NCBI RefSeq assembly: GCF_020360975.1
Contig: NW_025408689.1
Location: forward strand, 62,001 to 126,000
Source of the DNA: Hirsutella rhossiliensis
Taxonomy: Eukaryota > Ascomycota > Sordariomycetes > Hypocreales > Ophiocordycipitaceae
Length of the DNA: 64,000 nucleotides
Reading direction: 5' to 3'
Shown here: positions 12,913 through 23,124 of the stretch, piece after piece
Layout: every line of letters begins with the position of its first letter
Position numbering within the stretch: position 1 is the first letter of the stretch
Notes under the pieces: generated by a model
What the model was told of the DNA's origin: nothing
The model's database searches: none
What the model saw: the letters and a program-made list of their open reading frames with translations, nothing else
Made by a program: the position numbers and the translations under genes

Positions 12913-14330
12913 CTTCCGCGATAGATATATCTACCTCCCCCTCCCCTACCTCTTCTTTCTTAGAGCGTATAAAGTCGTTCGTCGACGCCGTATTAGGCAT
13001 AGCTAATAATAGCTCCGCCGCTACTACTACTCTAACCCGCGCCCTTACGACCGCGCCTACCGCCGCCGCCTCTACCTTTACTACGCTAGCCGCCCTTATA
13101 TTGCCTTTTTAGGTAATAACGCTATCCCCGCCGCCGCCTATAACGCCCGGCCCCTCTACCCCCGCCTCTACCTTTACTACCCCTATAAGTCCGCTACCTA
13201 GCAAGCGTAGTAGCTATTTTCCGCTAACTTTTTAAAGTATAAACGCTAAGTATAGGCCGGAGCCGCCCGCGCGGCCCCCTATATATAGTATATATTATAG
13301 GAGCTCCCCTATACTAACTAAGTTAGGCGCTACTATAGTAGTAGTTATTATTAGTACGCGCTTTAATAGTAGCTATAGTATATACCTAAAGATATACCTA
13401 TGCTAATAGTAATAGTAATAGCTAGATACCGAAGGATAAGGGGTTTTAAGGGGAACGAAGGAAACCGAGAAAGTACTAGGTAAGGTAAGGTAAAGGTAAA
13501 GAAGGCTAAAAAGGTATATTAGTAGAAAAAAGATATAGAAGAAGATAATAGTAATACTATCTACTAGCTAAGGAGGAAAAGAGACCTCTTTTATAAACTA
13601 AATTTTCCCTCCTTCTTCCTTAAATAAATAAGGGCTAAGGGATTATCTAATTAAGAAGAGGGATAGCTAGAAACTCTACTAAGGATCCTACTAAGGATCT
13701 TACTAAGGACCCTACTAAGGACCCTACTAAGGACCCTGCTAAGGACCCTACTAAGGACCCTGCTAAAGACTCTACTACGCTAGCTATATATATTCCTTAG
13801 GGTATAGATGCCCCCGTTAAAGCGCGTACCGGCCGCGCTTATAAGGCGGCGCCTCCTATCTTACTTACTACGGCGTTAGCTTAGAAGGCCGGCGCTTATA
13901 GGTAGGTATAGGGGGCTATTAAGAAGCGCCTTACCGCTGCCGCCGCTATTTACTATAATCGCTATGCCCTTAAGCGCTAAGGCCTCGTCCTTAAGTAAGA
14001 TCCTTTCTTCTAGCTCTTTTACTTCCGCTACTAACTCTCTTAGTACTAGGGATACTACCTCTATCGCTTTATCGGCGGTCCCCTTAGCCGTGCCCGCCGC
14101 CCCCCTTACCGCTGCTACTAGCTAGGCCCCCCCCCGCTCCTAGAGCCCTTAGAGCCGCCGCTATCGCTAACTAGCTCGCGGGCTTAGAGGGCCGCCTAAG
14201 CGCCCTAGAGAGCGCCGCCGCTACTAATAAGGTAAAGGAGGATAATAAGGATAAGGATAATAATAATAATAAGGATAAGGAGTAGGTCTAGGTAGTTTAA
14301 GGGCTCTGCTTTAAAATAAACGCTATTTTT
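12913..14330. other. Ala/Ser/Pro-rich RIPed stretch, interrupted by a solo LTR
   Basis: Outside the solo LTR (13,362-13,821) this sequence is GC-richer than its surroundings, with many GCC/CCG codons. On the plus strand it can be read as a Ser/Ala/Pro/Thr-rich product (for example SPTSSFLERIKSFV near 12,960), resembling the low-complexity start of a retroelement Gag. On the minus strand it is Gly/Ser/Ala-rich and could be the tail following the chromodomain at 14,340-14,770. I cannot choose between them. At about 14,225-14,290 there is an AAGGATAAT-type tandem repeat. Confidence 0.35.
13362..13821 (-). repeat. Solo LTR of the non-autonomous family (reverse orientation)
   Basis: This is the reverse complement of the LTR family seen at 14,774-15,169 and 17,011-17,430. 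It starts TTTAATAGT and ends CCCGTTAAA, flanked by GCGC on both sides (13,358-13,361 and 13,822-13,825). No internal region is attached, so it is a solo LTR left by recombination. It carries an expanded 12-bp minisatellite (13,675-13,790) with seven core units against two and four in the other full-length copies. Confidence 0.82.
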
Positions 14331-14339
14331 ATCTCTACT

Positions 14340-14773
14340 TATATTATTACGCTCGCGTTATAGTCCTAGCTTAGGCTACTATCGGTAGTCTATTAGTTTA
14401 TTATTCTTATTTACTATCTTAAATAAGGCCTTAAACTTATTAAGGGCTATAGCTCCTATAAACTTATATATAGGTTCCTATATAAGGTTAAGATACCTAT
14501 GCTACTTAATAAGGACCTCCTAGCGTTTCCCCTTATTAACCTTTTTCTAGCGCGCGGCCTATATCTCTTTAACCTTAAACTTATCCTCTCCCTCTACTTT
14601 AATTATAGGCGGTTAAGCGTCCGCTACTTCTTATTTAGGCAGCGGGTTAAAGGAGGCTCTATAAAGGAGGTCTATATTAATCTTATTATAGACCCCCGTT
14701 AAGAGACTATCGAGCTCTATAACCTATAAGCTAATAACCCTTTATACCGTAAACTTTATATATAGCTAGTTAA
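14340..14773 (-). pseudogene. Chromodomain end of a minus-strand chromovirus pol
   Basis: Read on the minus strand with RIP stops tolerated, this stretch gives a chromoviral integrase tail and chromodomain. YKVYGIKG and NKINIDLLYRA match the GPF-like module, followed by EDKFKVKEI, GKRREVL-like and EPIYKFIGAIALNKFKALF. Chromodomains tether integration to modified histones. It is separated from the rest of its pol (17,431 onwards) by the insertion of the 2.66-kb LTR element, whose TTAA duplication sits inside the coding sequence. An unrelated 67-codon plus-strand frame at 14,499-14,702 is a shadow. Confidence 0.62.
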
Positions 14774-15169
14774 TTTAATAGGGGCATCTATACCCTAAGG
14801 AATATATAGCCCGCGTAGTAGAGTCTTTAGCAGGGTCCTTAGTAGGGTCCTTAGTAGAGTCTCTAGCTAGCCCTCTTCTTAATTAGATAATCCCTTGGCC
14901 CCTATTTATCTAGGGAAAAAGGAGGGAAAATTCGGTCTATAAAAGAGGTCTCTTTTCCTCCTTAGCTAGCAGACGGTATTAGCATTATCTTCTTCTATAT
15001 CCTCTTTTACTAATATACCTTTTTAGCCCTCTTTGCCTTTGCCTTACCCTACCTAGTACTTTCTCCTTTCCTTCGTCCCCCTTAGACCCCCTCGTCCTTC
15101 GGTATCTAGCTACTGCTATTGCCGTTAGCGTGGGTGTGTTTTTAGGTGTATGTCGTAGTTACTATTAAA
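14774..15169 (+). repeat. Left LTR of the non-autonomous element
   Basis: This 396-bp LTR begins TTTAATAGGGGC and ends CTATTAAA. It has two core units of the 12-bp repeat (CAGGGTCCTTAG type) at about 14,830-14,860. Apart from two extra 12-bp units in the right LTR (24 bp, accounting for the whole 396 versus 420 difference), the pair differ mainly by C-to-T and G-to-A changes, more of them in this copy. Confidence 0.85.
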
Positions 15170-15187
15170 ACTGGTCTCTAGGGCGTG
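15170..15187 (+). other. Primer-binding site of the non-autonomous element
   Basis: ACTGGTCTCTAGGGCG follows the left LTR directly, with TGG preserved. It is the unmutated counterpart of 713-730 in the 12.6-kb gypsy element and links the two families. Confidence 0.65.
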
Positions 15188-15206
15188 AAGCTTCTGTTTC
15201 CCTTTC

Positions 15207-16980
15207 CCTCTCTCTCTCTCTCTCTTAAGAAGAGGAAGAAGATGCGAAAAGGGCAGAGCTAAACGAACTACGCCGGTGCTGCCGCACTTTTCCCGTCGAG
15301 ATAAGCGCTAGGCAGGGAAAGATTTCACCGACCCTTTTTTCTTTTTCTCCAGCCGTTGGCCCAGACCATGGCCCCTGCCCCTGTCCCCTGCCCCTATCCC
15401 GGCCGAAGTCCCCTGCCCTAGCCGGATTCCCTTACACTAGACGGAACTTTCTTTTTTTAACGAACCGAACTTTCCTCCCCGGCAAGCTCTATCTACGGCA
15501 GCTGCTTTAGTTATAGACGGGGACGTCTGGTCTTTGTTGTGGAGGGAAGACACCTGCGCTAGCAGCAGCAGCGGACATTTTCTGGGTTTTCTTTCTCTGC
15601 CAATACGACAACTTCTTCAGCAGCTTCCACGGGACCAACAGCTCCACGGGACCAACAGCTCTACGGGACTAGCAGTCTCTACAGTCCGACAGCTTCCTCG
15701 GCCACAGTCTCGACAGCTCCTTCGGCCACAGCCCGACAGCTTCCTTAGCTACAGTCTCGACAGCTCCTTCGTCTAGCACGACAGCTCCTTGGCTATAGTC
15801 CCAATAGCTTCCTTAGCTACGGTCTCGACAGCCCCTCGGCTACGGTCTTTTGCAAGCTCTTTCTGCAGCAGTCTTCCTTGGCAGTCTTCTTCTTCGGCAG
15901 TCTCTTTCTTCGGCAATCTTCGATAATTTCCTCGGCAGCGCCTCTAGTACGGCAGTCTTCGTCTAGCACGGCAGTCTTCTTCGCCTCTAGCACGGCAGAC
16001 TTCTTCGTCTATCACGGCAGCTTCCTTTAATTTTATTCCTTCCCGCACGATTAGATGGTCCCAACGGCTTCTTCGGCACCAATAGCCCGGACCAATAGCT
16101 CCCTTTAGCACCTACGAGCTTAGCACCTACGAGATTAGCACCTATTCTAACTATCCGATTACGCACCTAGAGACTGCGGGCACCTCTCTTTTGCCTTATT
16201 TCCCCCTTTTTAGCAGATTTCCCGGCATACGTGCCGACAGACAACCTTTTCCGTCCCGGCAGACGATTTCTTCTTTAGCAGACATTCCGGCAGATAACCT
16301 TTTCTGTCCCGGTAGGCGATTTCCTAGGCAGACTTCTATTGCAATAGACGACTTTTTTGGCAGACGACTTCCGTGATAGACGACCTTTCCGATAGCAACA
16401 ATAGCATACGCAAGAGATCCTTCCATCCGCCCTTTCCCGGCACGGTCCGCAGCAGCTAACGCGGCAGGCACCTTTGAGCAATCTTAACGAATAAGTACGA
16501 GAAGAGGCCCGTTTAAAATACCCGAAGTTAAGTATAAAGAGAAAGACCTATTTTCCTCCCGAATAAGTAGATTCCGGTAAAGCTAGGTATAAAATAGATA
16601 CCTAGGGGAAAAGGGGCAAGATTTAATTTAAGATTTGATTTTTCTAGGTATTTCTCTAGGGACTTTTCCCCCCTTCTTCCTTTAAGATTTCTTTCCTCTG
16701 CCTTCCTCGTTAGCTTCTCTCCTTTGCCTATAAGGATCTCTTTTCCTTCCCTTTATTGCTATTTCTTACCGTTGGTCTCTAGTTAGCCTATTGGCCCGTT
16801 GCTTGGTCTATTCCTTGGTCTCTCGTTGGCCTATTCCTTGGCCCGTTGCTTGGTTTATTCCTTGGTCTCCCGTTAGCTTGTTTCTTGGCTATTAGTCTGT
16901 TCCTCTCTGCTTGCCTGCTTGCCTGCTTGTCTGTTTCTTTATACCTTAGCTGTTGCCTGCCTGCTTGCTTACCTAGCAGA
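15207..16980. repeat. Minisatellite-built interior of the non-autonomous element
   Basis: A CT dinucleotide run (about 15,207-15,225) is followed by successive blocks of short degenerate tandem units. They are CAGCTCCTTCGGCCACAGTC-like (15,610-15,850), CGGCAGTCTTCTTCG-like (15,870-16,020), AGCACCTACGAG-like (16,100-16,160), GGCAGACGACTTCC-like (16,220-16,390), CTTGGTCTCTCGTTGGCC-like (16,770-16,880) and GCCTGCTT (16,905-16,975). Several short frames stay open only because of this repetition, on both strands. The role may be to provide length for packaging, but that is inference. Confidence 0.75.
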
Positions 16981-17010
16981 CGAGGGCGTCTGTTCTTTAT
17001 TGTAGAGGAG

Positions 17011-17430
17011 TTTAACGGGGGCATCTATACCCCAAGGAACACACAGCCCGCGCAGCAGAGTCTTTGGCAGGGTCCTTGGCAGGGTCCTTGGCAGGGTCCT
17101 TGGCAGGATCCTTGGCAGAGTCTCTAGCTAGCCCTCTTCTTAATTAGATGATCCCTTGGCCCCTATTCGTCTAGGGAAAAAGGAGGGAAAATTCGGTCTA
17201 TAAAAGAGGTCTCTTTTCCTCCTTAGCTAGCAGACGGCATTAGCATTATCTTCTTCTATATCCTCTTTTACTAATATACCTTTTTAGCCCTCTTTGCCTT
17301 TGCCTTACCCTGCCTAGTACTTTCTCTTTTCCTTCGTTCCCCTTAGACCCCCTCGTCCTTCGGTATCTAGCTACTGCTATTACCGTTAGCGTGGGTATGT
17401 CTTTAAGTATATACCGTAGCTACCGTTAAA
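17011..17430 (+). repeat. Right LTR of the non-autonomous element
   Basis: This 420-bp LTR begins TTTAACGGGGGC and ends CCGTTAAA. It carries four core 12-bp units (GGCAGGGTCCTT) around 17,065-17,115. It is the least RIPed copy of this LTR in the window and shows the original non-TG/CA terminus without RIP ambiguity. A TATAAAA-like box lies at about 17,196. Confidence 0.85.
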
Positions 17431-20400
17431 TTAAGCTTCTTCTTTAGCCGTGCTAACCTATAGTTATAGAGGTCTAGCTATACTTTATCTCTTACCGTAA
17501 ACCTATCTACTAGAGCCTTAGTCTTATTAGCGTACCGCTCTTAATCTTATACTATAGCGGCTATCGCGGATTAGTAATAATCTATAGTCTCTTATAGCTT
17601 TTATACGAACGCGGAGGCGCGGCCTTTTAGTAATAAATTACTATACTACTCCGCTACTATACTTATAGTAAAGGGAACTAATAAAGGTAGTTCGAAGCTA
17701 TATATTATAAAGAAAGGGGCTATCTTAATAAAGGTATATAGTTTACTATTTAACGTAAGTTAGGCTATAGGGAGCTACTAGTCTTAGTCTACTTAGTTAT
17801 AGGCTATAATAGCCTATAGGTAAGCCTATGCCTCCTAGTTAACCCCCTTAGGCCCTTTATTAGTTTATAGGTAATATACTATACTAAGTAGCTATATAAT
17901 CTAAAGTAGCTAGTATAAGTACTACTAAAAGCGGCTAGTTTAATTCGATCCCTTATCGCTTATAATAAAAGCTAGCTAGCTATATAAGCGGGCCTAGTAC
18001 TATAAAAAGCGCTTTATATAGGACTTTATATTTATAGATAGTATTAGCTTTAATATTATAGACTTATTAAGTCGGTCCTTAATTACCTATATATAGCGGT
18101 TACCGCCCTTTATAAGTAGGAGGTCTATTATAAAGTCTATCTATATATATATATAGAACTAGTTAGGTACCGGAAGCTACTTAAGTAGCCCTTTAAGCTA
18201 TACCCTTTAAATCTTAGTATAGCTATAGATATTATAGTTATAAAAGAAGCGGCGAATATAGTACTATAAGAGGGGCTAGTAAAAATCCCTTATAAGGCCT
18301 ACTACTATACCCTACCGACCTAGGTAGCCTATAATATTAAAGTTATAGATAAGCTAGACTAGCTTCCCTTAGAGCTTATTTCGTTCGTTTAGCTCTAGCA
18401 GTCTATCTTTTTCCTTAGCTTTTATAGTATATAGCGCGCCCGGCACTTATAGTCTCCCTTACTAATATAAATGCCCTTATAGGTTAATATAATAGTTAGC
18501 TACTAATACCTTTAGCTTTAGCTTTAGATTAAGGTATTAAGTACTAAACTTAATAGCGCGGCGTATACTCTTATAGGTACGGTCTAGAGACGATATCCTA
18601 TCTTATAAGCGTTAAAGGACCTTATCTTAAAACACTTATACTATATACGCCCTTAGGCCGGTCTATCCCTCCTTACTAGACTAAGGTAAAGGTATAAGGG
18701 AAAGCTTATCTATTAGTACCGCGCCTCCCTTTACTAAGGAAGCTCTTATATAAGTCTATATCGCCTCTTATAGGATAAGCTATAGATCCTAGGCCTTAGT
18801 ATCCGCTCCTATTAGCTAGTCCTAATCCCTTTAAGAAAGTATATTTAGGACTATAGAGTCCTACCTTAACTAATACTTAATTAAGAAGTTAAAGTATAAG
18901 AGGTACTTTATATAGCGGGCTTACCGCTCTAAGAGGTACTAGCGAGTTATAAAGTACTTAAGGTTCTTATAATCTATAAGAACCTTAAAGCTCTCGTAGC
19001 TCTAGAGCTCCGCTTACTATTACTTAAGGTAGTTAATAATTACTAGTATCTCCTTATTATAAATAGTATAATTCCGCTTTACTAGGGTTAGCTTATAAGA
19101 GTAGAACGCTACTAGTTACTTCTACCTATCTACTTCTTAAGAGAGCGTTCCTTTAAGTGCCTAGCTACTATAGTCTACTTCGTTTAATATAGACTAGTTA
19201 AAGTCTTATTAAAGTAGTACTAAGGTTTATAAGAATAGGCCCTTAAGTATATAGAACGCTCCTTCCTATATAGGCCCTTAATAAAAGTCGGTCTATTTCC
19301 TAGTAATCTTATTTAAGAGTATTATAATATAAGAGAAGCCCTTAATAAATATCCTATAATAGTTCGCGAACCTAAGAAAGCTTTATATACCTATTTATAT
19401 AGTTAGGGCTACTTAGTCCTAAATCGCTTAGATCTTTATAAGATCCGCTTATATACCTATACTTATATAGATAATAAAGCCTAGGTACTTAACCCTCTTA
19501 ACCTTAAATTTATACTTATCTAGGTTAAGGTAGAGCTTATAAAGTTAGAGGCGCTCTAGGACCCTTTATACTTTCTAAATATAGTCCTTATAAGAGCCGC
19601 TTATATAGATAAGGATATTATCTATATATATAAAGGCGAACTTATTAAGGAAGTTTTAAAGTATATTTTTAATATAATACTAAAAGGTAGCGGGCGCTCC
19701 TAAGAAGCTAAAGGGCGTTATAAGCTACTTAAATAAGCTATAGTATATATAGAACGCTATCTTTTACTTATTACCTTCTAAGATCTATACCTTATAAAAC
19801 GCTTATTTTATATCTAGCTTTATAAACTACTTTACCTTTAAGAGGTTATAAAGCGTATCTAAGATTAATAGTAAGGGGTAGCGGTCTAGCTTTATAATTA
19901 TATTTAGAGCCCTATAGTTATAATAAAACTATATCCCGCCCCTTAGTTTATATATAAATAGGACTAGCACTCTTACTTTAAAGCTACTTACTTAAATAAA
20001 ACCCTTATTTAAGAGGTCCCTTAGCGTCTTCTTTAATATTAATAGCTCCGCGTATAATATACTATATAGTAGTCTAAATAGTATAAGTAGTTCTTACCCC
20101 TTCTTATTAATATAGAGTACGATCTTATAGTCTACCCTTAGCTTATATAAGTTAAGCTTATTTACTTCTTAGAACTTAAATAGTAGTAAAAGGTTATAAA
20201 AGCGCTTTAGTATCTACTATTATAGCTTAGTAGTCGACTTTAGCTTCTTTATTTAAAGGGCTTTATCGATATCTACTAAGCTAACTATATAGACCGCTAT
20301 ATTAGCCGCTGCTCGGCCTTCCTCCTACTCTACCTATTATATAATTCCTATAAAGATAGATATAAGGACTTCTTAGGCTAAGTATAAAGCTTATATACTT

Positions 20401-22050
20401 AGTCCTATACTTATAAAACTATTATTATAGTAGACCTATTATTATATAGGCTTAAACTATAGCTTCTTTTAGTATAGAACTAAGTATAACTCTATATATA
20501 ATAACTAGGGTTTCTTAAGGATTAAGGGAAACTCTAGTTAAGAGATTATATAGGCTATAATAAGCTTATAGTAGCCGTTAACCTCTATAGCTAGCTATAT
20601 AATACCCTTAATTACTATACTTTCTATTATACTTAAGGCGCCCTTTACTTACCTTAAGGCGATCTTTTCTACTAGTACTTATATCTCTTATATAAGCGCC
20701 TTATCGACTATAGTATAGTACTAGTAGCCCTTATCTATAAAAGCAGCGATAAGTAAGGAGTTATTAATTATAACCTATATTAAAGTAAGCTCCTTTTTTA
20801 TATAAGCGGATAATTCCTCTTTCTCTTTTACTAGTACTAGTAATTAAGGCTTTAAAGCTTATCTTTACTCTAGAGCTACTTTTTTCCTCTAGGCTTAGGG
20901 GGGCGGAGTCCTCTTTATTATCTAAGGTAAGGAGTAGTTCTATCTTTACTACTTAAACTACTATAGGCCGCTTAGCTAAAAAGAAGGGGCATTTTAGTAT
21001 AAAGTATATAGACGCGCCGTAACGTAAGTAGCGGCCGTTAGCCTTCCTCTTCTTAATTTCCTTACTTATTACCTACTTCGCTTATTACTTAGAGTACTAA
21101 GCGGTATAGGGGGTAGTAAACGGCGTCTTCTTACTACGTTTAGCTTAGTTTATATAGGTAGCTAATATTAAGGTATCCCTATCTATATCGATAGCTAGTT
21201 ATTTATTTTATAAAAAGGCGGTAATCTTATTACCGCTATATAGTATACGCTTATAGAGCTTTTAGAAACGCAGCGTCTACTTATAGCCCTATACTACCTT
21301 TATTAACTAGCTTACGTACTAGCTATAGTTAGTAGGTATAATTATAGGGATAAGTAGCTCCTATAAAGCTAGCGTAATCGAATTCTTTAGCTATATAAGC
21401 TTCGCGCTATCTTCTTATACTATATTCCCTACTACCTATAAGAGCGTCTCTTTAAAATTAAGGAGGAATTTACTAAAGGTTTATCTATCTCTTTATTTAA
21501 GGGTTTATAGCCTATATTACGCCTTCTCTTACTCTTATATATTGCCGAACGTATATATAAGGTATTAGAAGAAGTTTTATAGGTCGCGTTTGCCCTTAAG
21601 GCCGCCCTTATCTTAGAATCTAGAGATCCGCTATATCTAAGGCTCTAGTAGTATATAAAGGAGTAAATACTACGCTATATCGCGATAGCTATTTAGGCCC
21701 TATTTCTCGTTAGTTATAAACTTTATCTATAGCCGGCTAAGGAAGAAGTAAAAGGACTCTAGCTTACTATCTTAAGTCGGCTAAAAGAGCGGCTTCTACG
21801 TTAGTAGTATCGCTACTATAACCAGCGTTATTAAGGTCGTAGGGGTTAAAGCTAGTCCTATAGACAGCCCCTTTAATATAGTAAGAACCTTATCCTTCTA
21901 GCTAGCTATCGCGCTTTTAATCGCTTTTAGGATAGCTATAATACTTCCTATCTATCTAAGGAGGGGCGGAGTACTTCCTTAAGAAGGTAGTACCCTCTTT
22001 AAAGAGATATCTATTAAATCTATTAATTAATAGCTTATACTATTATAGAG
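17431..22050 (-). pseudogene. Minus-strand chromovirus gag-pol remnant
   Basis: With RIP stops tolerated, the minus strand reads as Ty3/gypsy pol. The integrase C-terminal part lies near 17,435-17,620. Reverse transcriptase with the catalytic box mutated (YIDN, followed by ILIYISGSYKDYI) lies near 19,550-19,650. Upstream pol and gag presumably lie towards about 20,300-22,050. The chromodomain continues at 14,340-14,773 beyond the inserted LTR element. Neither LTR of this element was recognised; the sequence at 22,250-22,700 is its presumed leader. Reading frames are maintained over long distances despite many stops. Confidence 0.65.
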
Positions 22051-22711
22051 TAAGTAGAGGTATATATATAGGTACTATCTATAAGATAATATTAATAAGC
22101 TATATAGAGCTCTTTTATACGTAGCTAGCCTATATATATATATATAAGATCTAGCCCTTTATATATAACTATATAGCTTAGGCTATAGCTTAAGCCTATA
22201 ACTTATAATAGTTAAAGACTCTTATAATAACGACTAGTATTATTCTTAAGGGATAAACCTATTAAGGGGTTTATATTAATAGATATAATAGGGCGTAGTC
22301 TAAGTAATAATAAGTATATTATATTAGTAATAAGTTAAAGGTTATAGATTATAGACTATAACTAAGTAATTAAGTAATCGGAATTAAAGATAAGATTATA
22401 ATAAAGATTATAATAATTATAATATATTAAAAGCTATTAAGCTATCTATTTAAAAGAGTATTTTATTCCTTTCTTATATATCTCGAGAGCTTCCTTAGAT
22501 CGCCGAGAGTACTAAGTAATCCCGTTACTTAGGAGCGCTAGAGCGCTAGAGCGATCCTATAATCCTAGCTATAGAGCGTTAGAGCGCTAAAGTAACCCGT
22601 CGCTCTAAACTTAATTAGCCCGTTAGTCCGTTTAATATTTCTTACTCCCTATATTACGTGTCCTCGTAATATATACTAGTCCCCGCGGTTCGCTAGACCG
22701 TGGTCGTAATA
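22051..22711. other. RIPed non-coding stretch, presumed leader of the chromovirus
   Basis: There is no coding-like frame. About 22,250-22,310 repeats, in reverse complement, the first 60 bases of the window. Around 22,530-22,600 there is a palindrome-rich stretch with repeated GAGCGCTAGAGCGCTA motifs. A GC-rich patch (about 22,680-22,705) abuts the truncated LTR that follows. Confidence 0.4.
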
Positions 22712-23124
22712 GTAGTAGAGTCTTTAGTAGGGTCCTTAGTAGGGTCCTTAGTAGAGTCTCTAGCTAGCCCTCTTTTTAATTAAATAATCCCTTAGCCCTT
22801 ATTTATCTAGGGAAGAAGGGAGGAAAATTCGGTCTATAAAAGAGGTCTCTTTTTATCCTTAGCTAGTAGATAGTATTATTATTATCTTCTTTTAATTATA
22901 TTATCTTCTTTTAATAGTATTATCTTCTTTTAATAGTATTATCTTTTTCTATATTTTTTCTCCGCTAATATACCTTTTTAGCCCTCTTTACCTTTACCTT
23001 ACCTTACCTAGTACTTTCTCTTTTCCTTTATTTCCCTTAGACCCCCTTATCCTTTAGTATCTAGCTACTACTATTACTATTAGTATAGGTATATCTTTAG
23101 GTATATACTATAGCTAGTATTAAA
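22712..23124 (+). repeat. 5'-truncated, fully RIPed LTR of the non-autonomous family
   Basis: This matches the LTRs at 14,774-15,169 and 17,011-17,430 from the 12-bp repeat block onwards (two core units) and ends AGTATTAAA. The first roughly 40 bp, including the terminus, are missing or unrecognisable. Nearly every CA/TG of the less mutated copy is TA here. A tandem TATTATCTTCTTTTAATAG repeat (about 22,873-22,942) is particular to this copy. Confidence 0.7.

Larger units (their letters stand above)
14774..17430 (+). mobile_element. 2.66-kb non-autonomous LTR retrotransposon (LARD-like), partly RIP-free
   Basis: Two direct LTRs (14,774-15,169 and 17,011-17,430) are flanked by TTAA (14,770-14,773 and 17,431-17,434). 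The 1.84-kb interior codes for nothing recognisable and is made of degenerate tandem repeats. Terminal sequences, primer-binding site (ACTGGTCTCTAGGGCG at 15,170) and polypurine end (GTAGAGGAG before 17,011) match those of the 12.6-kb gypsy element, which is the likely source of enzymes. It inserted into the minus-strand chromovirus between integrase and chromodomain. The interior and right LTR keep many CA/TG dinucleotides while the left LTR has lost more, so RIP acted unevenly across it. Confidence 0.82.

Noticed and set aside
14499..14702. 67-codon plus-strand frame
   Set aside because: It is antisense to the chromodomain region readable on the minus strand.
15534..17127. Several 60-93 codon frames in the non-autonomous LTR element
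   Set aside because: They lie in degenerate tandem repeats, occur on both strands and have no recognisable domain; openness follows from repetition.
20900..22000. A defined gag gene for the minus-strand chromovirus
   Set aside because: Position suggests gag, but no capsid or zinc-knuckle motif could be read through the RIP damage, so it was kept within the gag-pol remnant only.
22712..23124. Treating this LTR and that at 17,011 as the pair of one 5.7-kb element
   Set aside because: The interior between them is the minus-strand chromovirus, the left end of this copy is truncated, and 14,774/17,011 already form a pair with matching TTAA.
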